64,000 nt of DNA from AWTP1-13 sp963770295 (GTDB lineage: Bacteria; Pseudomonadota; Alphaproteobacteria; Rhizobiales; Hyphomicrobiaceae), in assembly GCA_963770295.1 (NCBI GenBank), contig CAVYPA010000006.1, forward strand, positions 371,890 to 435,889, in the 5' to 3' direction. The stretch's first letter is position 1, and each line of letters opens with the position of its first letter. The notes below the pieces were generated by a model. The model saw nothing but the letters and a program-made list of their open reading frames with translations. It searched no databases and had not been told where the DNA came from. A program made the translations under genes and the position numbers. Shown piece after piece: positions 17,942-26,818 of the stretch.

Positions 17942-18517
17942 CTAGGACAGCTCGGGCCGAGGAATCAGGTACTCGGTCACGGTGCGGCGGCGGCTCTTGC
18001 CGCGGCGGGTCAGCATCATCTGTCTTTCGCGCTTCTCGGTGATCTTCCCAAGCGCGATGGCGGTGGTTCTATAGGGTATCCTGTTTGATATGCCGGCGAT
18101 GAACTTGGGATAATACCTGCGCTCAAGCGCCCTTGAGCTGACCCAGCCGTCGAGCAGCTCCTGAAGCGCCGGTTGCTCCTGCAAATAGGCGACGAAGGCG
18201 CGGGCGTAGTCCTCAGCCGGCTCCACCGGCATGCCGTCGATCTCGGGATGGACGATGCTGTCGCCGATGCGCCAGGGGACGTCGACATGGGATGCTGCAG
18301 GTGCAGCAGGTGAGCCGCCCGGCAAGCCACCAGCTGAGCCGCGTGGTGATGTGCCGGGTGATGTTGCATGGGATCCTGCATGGGATGTTGCAGGTGAGCC
18401 GCCTAGTGATCCTGCATGGCTCAAGGCATGGCTTAGAGCGGGTGAGCCACCAGGACGAGGCCACCAGACCCGGCGCGGGCGGTTCTCTTCATCATTGTCA
18501 GCGCGCTGGGTGGCCAT
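17942..18517 (-). CDS. Hypothetical protein with repetitive Ser/His/Ala/Pro linker
   Basis: 191 residues. Residues about 22-75 are a low-complexity run built from SHA, GS, PATS and PGG units, encoded by repeated TGCATGGGAT-type words near 18360-18420. The remainder (DGWVSSRALERRYYPKFIAGISNRIPYRTTAIALGKI) is a compact folded region of no family I know, with a basic C-terminus. It lies beside the integrase and is probably an element gene. Confidence 0.5.
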   Translation of the reverse strand: MATQRADNDEENRPRRVWWPRPGGSPALSHALSHAGSLGGSPATSHAGSHATSPGTSPRGSAGGLPGGSPAAPAASHVDVPWRIGDSIVHPEIDGMPVEPAEDYARAFVAYLQEQPALQELLDGWVSSRALERRYYPKFIAGISNRIPYRTTAIALGKITEKRERQMMLTRRGKSRRRTVTEYLIPRPELS

Positions 18518-18813
18518 GCAATGCCGATCGAATTCGTATCCGCGTCAACGTGTCAAACTCAACGCAACCGAACTCGAGGCGAAGCCGCCGGCACCATTGC
18601 CCCGGCGGCGGTGGAAAAGCAAGGACATCGTTGCGAATTTGGCCCCGGGCCGATCGCTAATTCGGCTAAGTATCCCGCCGGTTTTCAACCTGCGGGCGCA
18701 TGTCTAAAGCGCTCCATGCCGCCAGGGCAGCGGTCATATAGGAATTGCCGGCCGTCGAGCCAAGCTTGAGCCATTATGACTAGTTGCATGTTCCACGTGA
18801 AACAGCGCAGCGT

Positions 18814-20004
18814 TCAGCCGGCGAGGAACGCGTGCTCGGCGGCCACCATCAACGCGGTGTCGTCTTTCGCGGGCCACAGGTGGCCATAGCGGTCGAGCGT
18901 CTGCTTGATGCTCGCATGCCCACATCGAATCTGGACCGTTTTGGCGTCGAGCCCCAGACCGCCAGCCTCCTGCCGGGCGATGCACCAGCTGGCAAAGAAG
19001 TGGCGCAGGTTGTGCAGCCCGCTGTATTTCGGCGCTAACACCGACTTGCCGGCCTTATCGAGCACCGGCACGGTGATGCCCGCGGCGAGCTGTAGCTTGT
19101 GCCAGTGGCGCTGTACGATGTTCTGGTGCGTCTCGACGTTCCCCTTGCCGTTAGGGAAAACAAGATCAAACCTGCTCTTGGGACAGGCCAGCTTCCATTC
19201 TTTGAGCGCATTCACGACCAGCGGCAGCAGGGGCACGGCGCGATAGCCCGCCCCGCTCTTGGCTTCGCCGATGTCGCAGCCCTGATCGGCGCGCTGCCGC
19301 ACCGACAGGGTGTGGCCGTCGAGATCGATGTCCGACCAGCGCAGCCCGCGCATCTCGCTGGCGCGTAGGCCTGCGAATGCCAGCACCGCGACCAGGGCGC
19401 GGCTACGGCCGGTGGCCTTGGCCAGTATGCGGCGGATCTCGGCGGCCTCGGGGATCTCCACGCCCAGCTCGATGGGCTTCTGGCGCGCATCCGCCTTCTT
19501 GCCACGCTTGCGACGGTTCTTGCGCATATCCCGCACCGGGTTGTGGCTGGCCAGCCCGCGCTCCTGGGCGTCGGCAATGATGCTGCCGAGGCTGGTGACA
19601 AGCATCTTGGCGAGCGCCGTGGATACGCCCTCGCCGCGCAGCCGGGTGATGAAGTTGCGCACCTCGTGCACGTTGAGCTCGTTCAGCCGCTTGGCGCCGA
19701 TGCGCGGGACGATGTGGCTGTCGAGGTGCTGCCGGTTACGCTTGATTGAGTAGACCTCGAGGCCATCCTCCTCGTTGGTGAGAAGCCACAGCTTGCCGGC
19801 CTGCGCCACGGTGACGGAGGCACGGTCGGGGATGTGGATGCCCTTTTTGAGATCGATGTGTGTGGTGGCGGCGAAGTCGGTGGCCTGTTTGCGCGTGTCG
19901 AACGTCTTGTGCCGCCGTTTGCCGCCGAGATCCTTGTAGTCGACGATCCAAGTTTCCTTGGTTTCGCCCTTGTGCGTCCACGCGCGCTTGCGAACGGCGG
20001 CCAT
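18814..20004 (-). CDS. Tyrosine integrase of the tRNA-Thr element
   Basis: 396 residues. An AP2-like N-terminal arm domain is followed by a SAM-like core-binding domain (residues 75-160), then the catalytic domain. That domain has Arg in AFAGLRASEMRGL, HNLRHFFASW (H-x-x-R), GHASIKQTLDRYGHLW (His, then the Tyr nucleophile). It integrates and excises DNA at an attachment site. The ATG at 20004 has AAGGGAG upstream and begins MAAVRKRAW, as family members do; the open frame extends to 20067. It lies 99 bases inside the tRNA-Thr fragment, as expected for the integrase of this element. Confidence 0.9.
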   Translation of the reverse strand: MAAVRKRAWTHKGETKETWIVDYKDLGGKRRHKTFDTRKQATDFAATTHIDLKKGIHIPDRASVTVAQAGKLWLLTNEEDGLEVYSIKRNRQHLDSHIVPRIGAKRLNELNVHEVRNFITRLRGEGVSTALAKMLVTSLGSIIADAQERGLASHNPVRDMRKNRRKRGKKADARQKPIELGVEIPEAAEIRRILAKATGRSRALVAVLAFAGLRASEMRGLRWSDIDLDGHTLSVRQRADQGCDIGEAKSGAGYRAVPLLPLVVNALKEWKLACPKSRFDLVFPNGKGNVETHQNIVQRHWHKLQLAAGITVPVLDKAGKSVLAPKYSGLHNLRHFFASWCIARQEAGGLGLDAKTVQIRCGHASIKQTLDRYGHLWPAKDDTALMVAAEHAFLAG

Positions 20005-20102
20005 GCTGCAAACTCCCTTGAACTCGTGCAACAAACGATGCAACAACACGCAACAAATGTGCAGCAAAAGCTCTATGTTTCCAGGATTGTCAAGGGGTCT
20101 GC

Positions 20103-20152
20103 ACGCATTCGTAATGCGTGGGTCGGGGGTTCAAATCCCTCCTGCGGCACCA
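20103..20152 (+). other. 3' half of tRNA-Thr(CGT), element attachment site (attR)
   Basis: ACGCA-TTCGTAA-TGCGT forms an anticodon arm with anticodon CGT. A T arm (TTCAAAT loop) and a CTGCGGC acceptor strand with ACCA follow. No matching 5' half (GCCGCAG start, D arm) precedes it. Integration into a tRNA leaves such a 3' copy at the far end, so the whole tRNA should lie left of base 1. Confidence 0.8.
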
Positions 20153-20179
20153 ATGCTGTTACCTATGTCTCGGGCCGCT

Positions 20180-20320
20180 CATCACTTAGGACTCATTGCG
20201 GCTACTACCTGGCCGATCAGGGCACCGACCTGCGCACCATGCAGATTACCTCGGTCACCGAGATCCCAAGCACACGGCACACGTGTTGCTGGGCATCGGT
20301 TCGAGGGGCTCTGGAAATAG
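20180..20320 (+). pseudogene. Integrase C-terminal remnant (copy 1)
   Basis: With frame changes it reads CGYYLADQGTDLRTMQ, then a degenerate GHRDPKHTAH segment, then GLWK-stop. This is the C-terminal 50 residues of a small FimB-like tyrosine recombinase, also found at 25569 and 56129. It includes the H/Y catalytic region but nothing upstream. Confidence 0.75.
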
Positions 20321-20429
20321 AGATTGGAAATCTCAACACAAAACAAATGCCACTGAAGCGGGGGAAGGACGATTAACCCATAGGCGGTATTACCCGACCG
20401 GCGCGCGTCGGCTTACCCGCACCGAGCCC

Positions 20430-20790
20430 ATGCCGTGCCAGCCACGCCTTGGGGCCGCCACGCACCAGGGCGTGGCTTGACGGGGGTGCTCCGGTGGCAC
20501 CTCAGCGAGCCAATTAAATGATCGTAACCCTAAAACGGTGCTGTCCGATCAGTCGTAACTATGTGACGCGCTCGATTGGGCTTACCCCGCTGCCAATGAG
20601 CATGAGCAGCCCAACAGCGCGGGCCACGCCTCGTGACGCCCTCCGAGGCGTGGCACTCTCGTTCGTATCTATGTGGCTGAGGCCTCCCACAGCGTCCGTC
20701 AGGGCTGACCTCCTGCCCTGACACCGCGGCAAGCCACGCCCTTGGGTACCTGGCACCAGGGTGCCTGCCAACGTCCACGGTGCGGACACC
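20430..20790. repeat. Cluster of GCCACGCC/GGCGTGGC hairpins
   Basis: GCCACGCCTC at 20623-20632 pairs with GAGGCGTGGC at 20645-20654. A similar hairpin (GCCACGCC...GGCGTGGC) spans about 20440-20476, and a third AGCCACGCCC word lies near 20732 ahead of a GGTACC/TGGCACCAGGGTGCC palindromic stretch. No gene is seen in 20321-20921. These look like related palindromic units. Confidence 0.5.
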
Positions 20791-20921
20791 TAAGCGTCCC
20801 TATTCCTTTGGGACGCCGTCCTCAAGTGCCGCCCGGCTAAATCCACCGGTCAAGCCCGACTTAGCGGATTGGAGGGGTGCGCAAGTCCTAAGTCATTGAT
20901 GTATCAATGGTCGAGTTACGC

Positions 20922-22761
20922 AGGTCTGCACTACACGTCGGCTCAGGCGATGGGTTCGGGGGCCGTAATTTTCGGGGGCGGTTGTTCGGGGAGAACAAGC
21001 TTGAGTTCCGCCAGCAGCAGCTTGAGATCTCTCTCTGGCTCGGTATAGCGCTCAAGCAGGAGCTCTCGGCCGTCTGTGGTGGGGATGTGTACGTCGATCA
21101 TCTGCACGGCCGCGAATTTATCGAGCACGGAGCGAGGTGTGAGCCCCGGTGCCAACGCCTGCAGACGACATCGGAGCGTTGCGTGTAGGCAATAGGCAAG
21201 GAAGGCAATAAAGATGTGCGCCTCGATGCGCTCCTCCCTCTGATGATGGATCGGGCGAAGGGCGAGATCGCCCTTGAGATTCTTGAAAGCCTCTTCCACG
21301 GCAACGAGCTGCAGATAGTAGCTCCAAAGCTTCGCAGGGTCCTGCTCGGTCAGATTGGTGCGCAGCAAATAGCGACCCTCACGCCGACGGACTTTTCTGA
21401 GTTTGTCGCGATCTAGTTTGTAGCTGAACGAAGCATCCTTTTGCGCGACCTCGATCACAACAAGCCGCCAAGCCGCTCTGGACTGGGAACGCGCGGCACC
21501 AAGCTTCATGAGCAACTCTTCGCGCGTGAGCTGCATTTCCGAGATTTCCTTGAGCCGCGCCCACAGCCACTTGAGCCTACGCCGGCGTATCGCGCGCTCC
21601 TTCCACACGCGATCGGTACTTTGCGCGAACACATACAGATCGCCGTCTTGCGGCAATAGTTTCACTTGAACGCCCGGGCGCGCCTCATGCCAGGGCTTGT
21701 CCAACAATTGCTTCTCATATCGAGTGAGACGACCCTTCGGCGTGCCGACCAGATACTGCACCGGCGGATCGCACGAGCGCATCTCTTCCAAAACCTCTTC
21801 TGTGGGAACTCCACGGTCCATCACCCAGATACGGCGCGCCTTGCCGTATTGCCGCTCGATGCGAGCCAGAAAATCGCGCAATGTCGCCCTGTCTTGCGTG
21901 TTTCCCGCCAGCACCTCGTAAGCGAGCGGCAGACCTTCCGGCGTGACAACGAGCGCAATAACCACCTGTACGCAGTCTGGACGACGGTCGCGTGAGTACC
22001 CAAAACGACGCTTGTCCTTGTCGCCAAACGGTGGGTCGGATTCAAAATATGTGCTCGTCAGATCATAGAGCATCACGTCAAAGGTGACATTGAACAGGTT
22101 GCGCCACCGCGTCACCAAGTGATCAAAGACCGCCTGCTTGTGCTCGAGGAGTTTATCGTGACACTCATAAAGTTTGTGAATGTCCGCTATCCGACCATCC
22201 GAGCCAAGTAGGTCACCAAGGGCACTGCGATCAAACCATTGTCGATGTAGTCGCCATTCTGCGCCCGGTGACAGCAGCCGGTAGGCAACCAGTATGAAGA
22301 GAACGTGGTCCCAGCGGGTGCCTTTCCGACTCGACGGGAGCCGCTTGGCCCAGAACTCAACCAATCGCAGCTCTTCCCACAGCTTCAGAGCTAGCCAGCA
22401 TGCTCCCCACTGCCGGGGCCGACATAAGCGCAATTGCGACAGTCGCAGCCGGACGACTGATGCATCGGGCGTGTGAGCATCACAACCATCCTCAGGAAAT
22501 AGCGCCAATGTTCGCGGCCGATCAACTTCCTCGTCCAATACCTCAATCGATTTGCGCCAAGCACGTTCTTGCGATCCGTTGATCTCGCCGAGATACAGAA
22601 CGTGCCGCTGACGCACGTGGCCGCCGGCAATGCGCTTGTTCTCGACAATGCTCCAGTATCGGTGCTCCTTGCCGTTCTTCTTGCGAATCGTTCCGCGTAG
22701 AAACATGCACGGCCGATGCCATGAAAATATTTCGCTGGAAACGCCCTAGGTCTGCACTACA
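20922..22761 (-). mobile_element. IS1634-family insertion sequence
   Basis: The transposase gene 20943-22706 fills almost the whole unit. AGGTCTGCACTACA occurs exactly at both edges (20922-20935 and 22748-22761) in direct orientation, which suits a 14-bp target duplication. IS1634 relatives are known for long and variable duplications. I could not define clean terminal inverted repeats. Confidence 0.65.
20943..22706 (-). CDS. IS1634-family transposase
   Basis: 587 residues, intact. The DDE motifs are visible: YDLTSTYFE (first Asp), RRIWVMDRGVPTEE (second Asp) and VEEAFKNLKGDLALRPI (Glu region), with the long insertion of arginine-rich helices typical of IS1634/IS1549. It catalyses cut-and-paste transposition. 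The absence of frameshifts suggests recent arrival compared with the decayed elements around it. Confidence 0.9.
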   Translation of the reverse strand: MFLRGTIRKKNGKEHRYWSIVENKRIAGGHVRQRHVLYLGEINGSQERAWRKSIEVLDEEVDRPRTLALFPEDGCDAHTPDASVVRLRLSQLRLCRPRQWGACWLALKLWEELRLVEFWAKRLPSSRKGTRWDHVLFILVAYRLLSPGAEWRLHRQWFDRSALGDLLGSDGRIADIHKLYECHDKLLEHKQAVFDHLVTRWRNLFNVTFDVMLYDLTSTYFESDPPFGDKDKRRFGYSRDRRPDCVQVVIALVVTPEGLPLAYEVLAGNTQDRATLRDFLARIERQYGKARRIWVMDRGVPTEEVLEEMRSCDPPVQYLVGTPKGRLTRYEKQLLDKPWHEARPGVQVKLLPQDGDLYVFAQSTDRVWKERAIRRRRLKWLWARLKEISEMQLTREELLMKLGAARSQSRAAWRLVVIEVAQKDASFSYKLDRDKLRKVRRREGRYLLRTNLTEQDPAKLWSYYLQLVAVEEAFKNLKGDLALRPIHHQREERIEAHIFIAFLAYCLHATLRCRLQALAPGLTPRSVLDKFAAVQMIDVHIPTTDGRELLLERYTEPERDLKLLLAELKLVLPEQPPPKITAPEPIA

Positions 22762-22862
22762 GCCCAATTTGGCGTTTCTTGGATCTCCGGCCCCTGGCGT
22801 ATCAGGAACTTACCGTGTGAAAAACTTCCGGCCGGGGTCGATTCCGCTAAGTCGGGCTAGCG

Positions 22863-23048
22863 CTACCAACGATCAAACCGCTTGGGGCCGATTTTATTGC
22901 ACAGCATGATCACGGCGATAAAGGTCGCCAAGCCGAGCATCCAGTCGGCTACACCAAGCCCGGCCGAATGAGCCAGCGTCATCGCCCCTTTGCAGGCGCT
23001 GACAGCCAATAGGAGGTACAGCGCGGCCAACAGCCGGAGCCACCACAT
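22863..23048 (-). CDS. Small membrane protein
   Basis: 61 residues with two hydrophobic segments (residues 3-20 and 34-50) and a basic tail. AAGGA lies 7 bases before the ATG. It may be a lipoprotein-like or two-pass membrane peptide; no family recognised. Confidence 0.45.
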   Translation of the reverse strand: MWWLRLLAALYLLLAVSACKGAMTLAHSAGLGVADWMLGLATFIAVIMLCNKIGPKRFDRW

Positions 23049-23118
23049 ACGAAATCCTTCATCTCACGCGATCTTGCGCGGCTTGATCCGCGTCACGAAT
23101 GAGGGGTCACCAGACCAG

Positions 23119-23916
23119 GCGGCTTTGCCGCCAGCGGTGCCGCGTTTTGACACGATCTGATGTTCCAGTGGGGCATCGGTCCTTGCACGGGCGTTACAGA
23201 TGGGGATTGGTCATGCATCGCACGCTAGCCCTGGCCGGCGCGTTTATTAGCGTTTTTGCCGCCACCAGCGCGCTTGAGGCCCAGCCCCGCGTGGAGGTCG
23301 GCATCCTCAGCTGCGCGACGGGTTCCACGACCGGCACCATTTTCGCGTCCAGCAAATCCCTCTACTGCCAGTTCCAGCGACCGGGACACCTTGAGTTATA
23401 TCGCGGCCGGATTGACCGCTTCGGTCTCGATCTTGGCAGCACCGGCAAAACGGCGATCGCGTGGGCCGTGCTGGCCCCCACCGCCAACCCGCCGCCGCGC
23501 TCGCTTGCTGGCACGTACGGCGGCATCGGCGCGGAGGCGACGGTGGGTTATGGCATTGGCGCCAACGCGCTGATCGGCGGCTCGCGCCGTGGCTTTATCC
23601 TTCAGCCCTTGAGTGTGCAAGCCCAGACCGGCCTCAATATCGCGGCGGGCGTCCGGTCGCTGGTGCTCAGCGCAGACTGAAGCCGCTTGCAGAGGAAGGC
23701 TCTGCGCAGCGCTAAAGGTGTGCTGGGCGCTGATCCATCCCGAGGGTCTGGGTCAACGCGATGTGTTCGACCTCTCGTTGTTCAAGCTCGGAGGAGAACG
23801 CGGGTAATACGCTTCGCGTGGAGACTGCGCGTAGCACTGCGTTGTCGCCTCCGAGCGGCTAGACGCGGTCAATCCTCGTCATCGAAGAAACACTCCTGGA
23901 TCGAGCTTGAGGCCGC
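23119..23916 (+). repeat. Long direct repeat, copy A (about 800 bp)
   Basis: From GGCGGCTTTGCCGCC onward this region matches 60232-61026 with scattered substitutions and one gap of roughly 10 bases (GGGTCAACGC is absent in copy B). It contains the DUF992 gene and about 235 bases after it. Confidence 0.9.
23213..23680 (+). CDS. DUF992 secreted protein, copy A
   Basis: 155 residues with a signal peptide (cleavage about residue 23, LEAQ). The mature part, VEVGILSCATGSTTG, YRGRIDRFGLDLG, EATVGYGIGANALIGGS and LQPLSVQAQTGLNIA, matches the DUF992 family of small exported proteins common in Bradyrhizobium and relatives. Function unknown. A near-identical paralogue is at 60329. Confidence 0.85.
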   Translation: MHRTLALAGAFISVFAATSALEAQPRVEVGILSCATGSTTGTIFASSKSLYCQFQRPGHLELYRGRIDRFGLDLGSTGKTAIAWAVLAPTANPPPRSLAGTYGGIGAEATVGYGIGANALIGGSRRGFILQPLSVQAQTGLNIAAGVRSLVLSAD

Positions 23917-24215
23917 TCGAAGTGTCATGTATGGACGGCGCCCGCGATGCAAGAGGAATTTGACGTTTCCGCAAATGGTCGGGTGCGGTCATGTATTTGG
24001 CCTATTGTTGCAGCCACTTTGGCCGCTGGCCATGATGTGATCCGCGGATCGGGTCCCAATCAGGGCGCCGCGCTTATGAAGCGCATGACACTTCACGGGT
24101 TCTCCCAATCGAACGGCTCGACCGTTTCGCATCACGTCGTATTCACCCCTGCAATCCGAGAACGCTACGTTTACATGGTCTATGTACTACGCCATTGCTA
24201 GGCCTCTTAGCCTCT
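23917..24215. other. No recognisable gene
   Basis: Nothing with a motif or ribosome site is visible between the end of repeat copy A and the IS110 remnant. Confidence 0.4.
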
Positions 24216-24600
24216 TCAATCTCTCACAGATGTTGCGGTGATGGGACGTACACGGTAAATCTCTTTCTTGGTCAGCACCGCCCGGCGATGCGCGCTATCC
24301 TGTTGGCCAACGCGACTGCAGCAACCTTCGCCGGCTTGCGCGCCAATAGCTGCGTCACCCAAGGGTACTTCTCGGGATGGGCGCGCGCCTGCTTGATCAC
24401 GGCAAACGCCCCGACGACCAGGATGCGCCGCAGGTATCGGTCGCCTTGCTTGGAGATCGGTCCTAGCCGCTGCTTGTCGCCGGTCGAGAGACCCGAGAAG
24501 AGCGCGCTCAATACGAACGAGCCTGTGTCCAATAACCGAAGTCGTTGGCAGCCGGGCAGATGTTGCGCTTGGTTGACGAGGCCTCGATCCGCCAATCCTC
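24216..24600 (-). pseudogene. IS110-family transposase C-terminal remnant
   Basis: On the minus strand it reads STGDKQRLGPISKQGDRYLRR, LLARKPAKVAAVALANRIARIA and then, after a frameshift, RAVLTKKEIYRV to a stop. This is the C-terminal domain of IS110/IS116-type transposases. The RuvC-like N-terminal catalytic domain is gone. Confidence 0.8.
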
Positions 24601-24873
24601 GTCAGTAATGATCATCCCGGGATGTCATCCTACGTACCAACATTTGGCCTTTTATTTCCATGCCGGGACGAGCCCCGATGCAATACCCAGTCTTATCAGG
24701 CGGAAACTCGCCCGTCGCGTTTCCACGGCCAAGACCCCGAGCAGAAGTCGATCGCCAAATTTGCAGTGGAGTGCAACAAACCACCCGTCGTTACGTGATA
24801 AGGTGCCGTCGTTGCCTTGGGGGAGCATGAGACGGCGCGAAGTCATCACGTTTGTCAGCGACGGAGTAGGACC

Positions 24874-25368
24874 TTGCAACAGCCACCCGATCATCATCTT
24901 GCGCAACTGAACATCGGTCGCTTGCGCTATGAGGTCGACGATCCGCGCATGGCGGATTTCACCAACAATCTCGCGCTGGTGAATGGCTTGGCCGAGCGCA
25001 GCACAGGTTTCATATGGCGCTATATCGATGAGAGCGGCAATTCGACCGCAACGCGCCCTTATGCCGATCCGCGCATCGCCATCAATCTATCGGTTTGGGA
25101 GAACGTGGAAGTCCTCGAACGCTTCGTTTATCTGACCCTGCACCAGCGCTTCTATGGGCGACGCTCAGAATGGTTCGAGCATTTCGATCGGCCGTATTTC
25201 GTGATGTGGTGGGTGCCTGCCGGCCACCGGCCGAGCGTCGCGGAGGCGGTCGCGCGGCTCGATCACCTGAAAAAGCACGGCACGAGCGACTACGCCTTCG
25301 ATTGGCAAACGGCATCCGCACAACTTTGGAAGACGGCGCGTTGTGCGCCCGCAGGACAGGTGGCGTAA
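24874..25368 (+). CDS. DUF3291 family protein
   Basis: 164 residues from TTG 24874, which has GGAG 8 bases upstream. HLAQLNIGRLRYEVDDPRMADF, GFIWRYIDESGNSTATRPY, INLSVWENVEVLERFVY and YFVMWWVPAGHRPSVAEA are the hallmark of DUF3291, a ferredoxin-like fold related to antibiotic biosynthesis monooxygenases. No catalytic role is established. The coding sequence looks intact although it lies between transposon remnants. Confidence 0.75.
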   Translation: MQQPPDHHLAQLNIGRLRYEVDDPRMADFTNNLALVNGLAERSTGFIWRYIDESGNSTATRPYADPRIAINLSVWENVEVLERFVYLTLHQRFYGRRSEWFEHFDRPYFVMWWVPAGHRPSVAEAVARLDHLKKHGTSDYAFDWQTASAQLWKTARCAPAGQVA

Positions 25369-25568
25369 GACCAAAATGCCGAGTTGCAAAACCGACCGAG
25401 CAATGTTCGCTTCCTGCCGCCACAGAGAAATCTACCGTGCTTACTCCGACCAGCCAGCCTTACGCAGCCCTTCCAGCATGTGTTCAAAGTCTTTTAACCC
25501 GAACCACGGTGGCCGATGACGCGCATAGTGATCATAGCCGGCGGGCGCAATTTTCTTCAGCATTTCAC

Positions 25569-25807
25569 ATCCGATTTGTCTCGGAACGCCAGGCACAGCT
25601 CACCCGCCAGGCCGTGAATTACATTGTCCGGAGGCGAAGCTCGGCCGCGTCTGGCCCCACATGCTCCGGCATTCCTATGGGTACTACCTGGCCGATCAGG
25701 GCACCGACCTACGGACCATGCAGGACTACCTCGGCCACCGCGATCCCAAGCATACCGCCCAATACATCAGGGTTGCGGGGCATCGGTTCGAAGGCTTGTG
25801 GAAGTAG
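25569..25807 (+). pseudogene. Integrase C-terminal remnant (copy 2)
   Basis: Reads FVSERQAQLTRQAVNYIV, then after a small deletion KLGRVWPHMLRHSYGYYLAD, QDYLGHRDPKHTAQYIRVAG and GLWK-stop. It keeps the H-x-x-R, the second His and the Tyr of a FimB-like integrase but has lost the N-terminal half. The 120 bases after the stop match those after copy 4 at 56326. Confidence 0.8.
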
Positions 25808-25982
25808 CCTGAGGCCCAAGCCGGCCGTCACTCCGCCTCCTGAGCCCGATGCTCAGCCCACATGCGCCAGGACGGCGGGGTAGGCCCCCGCGCCATGCGC
25901 TGTCATGCCTCCGTGGCACACACCAGGTTTTGAATGGCGCCAGCTTGGCAGGACATTGGGGCTCAAAATCAGTGATATGGGA

Positions 25983-26408
25983 TCACGCAGGAGACGCGAG
26001 CGGCTTACCCTTCTCCACGACATAGGTGATCAAAATCCTTGACTTCGCAGAGCCAGGTTTGCCGCCAGCATGGGGCGTTGCGGGCGGTATCTGGAACCCA
26101 TCACCCGGCTTCAACGTGCGGGTCGGTTGACCCTCTATGGGGAGCTCAAAGCCGCCTTCAAGGACATAGGCGGACTCGACCCCTGGATGCGTGTGGCGCC
26201 CGACTGCTATTCCCGCTTCTATTTCCGCCTCTACGAGTAACGTTACGTATCCGGGCATAGGACCGTCAGTCTGCGACAGAATCTTTCGCGTGACGCCTGG
26301 AGTAGTTGCGGGGGGCGTGGTCTGTGCCGAGGCCCCTGCGGCAATGAACTCGGCGAGCCCACAAATCGCGCAGCCCGCAACACCTGTAAAATTTCTTCGG
26401 GTCAGCAT
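25983..26408 (-). CDS. Exported cupin-domain protein
   Basis: 141 residues. The N-terminus TRRNFTGVAGCAICG followed by a hydrophobic run and ASAQ suggests Tat export. A single cupin barrel follows: GRHTHPGVESAYVLEGGFEL gives the first metal-binding motif (H-x-H, Glu) and PGDGFQIPPATPHAG the second His. Such proteins bind a divalent metal; substrate unknown. Confidence 0.8.
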   Translation of the reverse strand: MLTRRNFTGVAGCAICGLAEFIAAGASAQTTPPATTPGVTRKILSQTDGPMPGYVTLLVEAEIEAGIAVGRHTHPGVESAYVLEGGFELPIEGQPTRTLKPGDGFQIPPATPHAGGKPGSAKSRILITYVVEKGKPLASPA

Positions 26409-26596
26409 GGCGACCTCCTACCGTCCCGGAGTACCAGTGTCCGGGGATAAAGGACATATAATCGGTTCAGCATTGGGCTCGCAAGGATCGGCCCAAATAT
26501 CAAGCAGCCACTCTCTAGAATGCGTCTTGTACGTCCGGTGCAGGGCAGGCCCTCGCCAGCGAAGCCCGCGGCTGCGGTGGTTCAGCCGCTGTCACG

Positions 26597-26681
26597 GCTG
26601 GAGACGGCCGGGCGATTGCCAAAACGTACCGGATCCACCATGCCACCGTGGGCCGGCTGCGGAACGGAGCCGCGCCGCTAG
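26597..26681 (+). pseudogene. Resolvase helix-turn-helix remnant
   Basis: Reads GRAIAKTYRIHHATVGRL and a short tail to TAG, matching the C-terminal helix-turn-helix of the resolvase at 8523. Nothing else of the gene remains. Confidence 0.6.
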
Positions 26682-26818
26682 TCCCATGCAGGTGAAGGAT
26701 CGTGCGGCCCATACCATCCAGGGACTCGCCGGTCTGCACCCGCGATAGCAAGCGTCGAGATCCAGGCAAAGAAAGACAGGAAAACCAACACCGTTAGTGC
26801 TGTCGTGATCGTCTTCAT
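26678..26818 (-). CDS. Small secreted peptide (46 residues)
   Basis: MKTITTALTVLVFLSFFAW is a clear signal peptide with cleavage likely after IAGA; the mature peptide of about 18 residues is DRRVPGWYGPHDPSPAWD. GGGAGG stands 9 bases before the ATG. Its stop overlaps the end of the resolvase remnant on the other strand. Too short for family assignment. Confidence 0.5.
   Translation of the reverse strand: MKTITTALTVLVFLSFFAWISTLAIAGADRRVPGWYGPHDPSPAWD

Noticed and set aside
20103..20152. Complete tRNA gene
   Set aside because: Only the anticodon arm, T arm and 3' acceptor strand are present; no D arm or 5' acceptor partner precedes them.
24827..24873. MRRREVITFVSD, like the start of common rhizobial ABC binding proteins (MRRREFITLLGG)
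   Set aside because: Only about 10 residues match and the frame ends within 30 codons. At most it is a trace of a truncated gene, so it is not listed as a feature.
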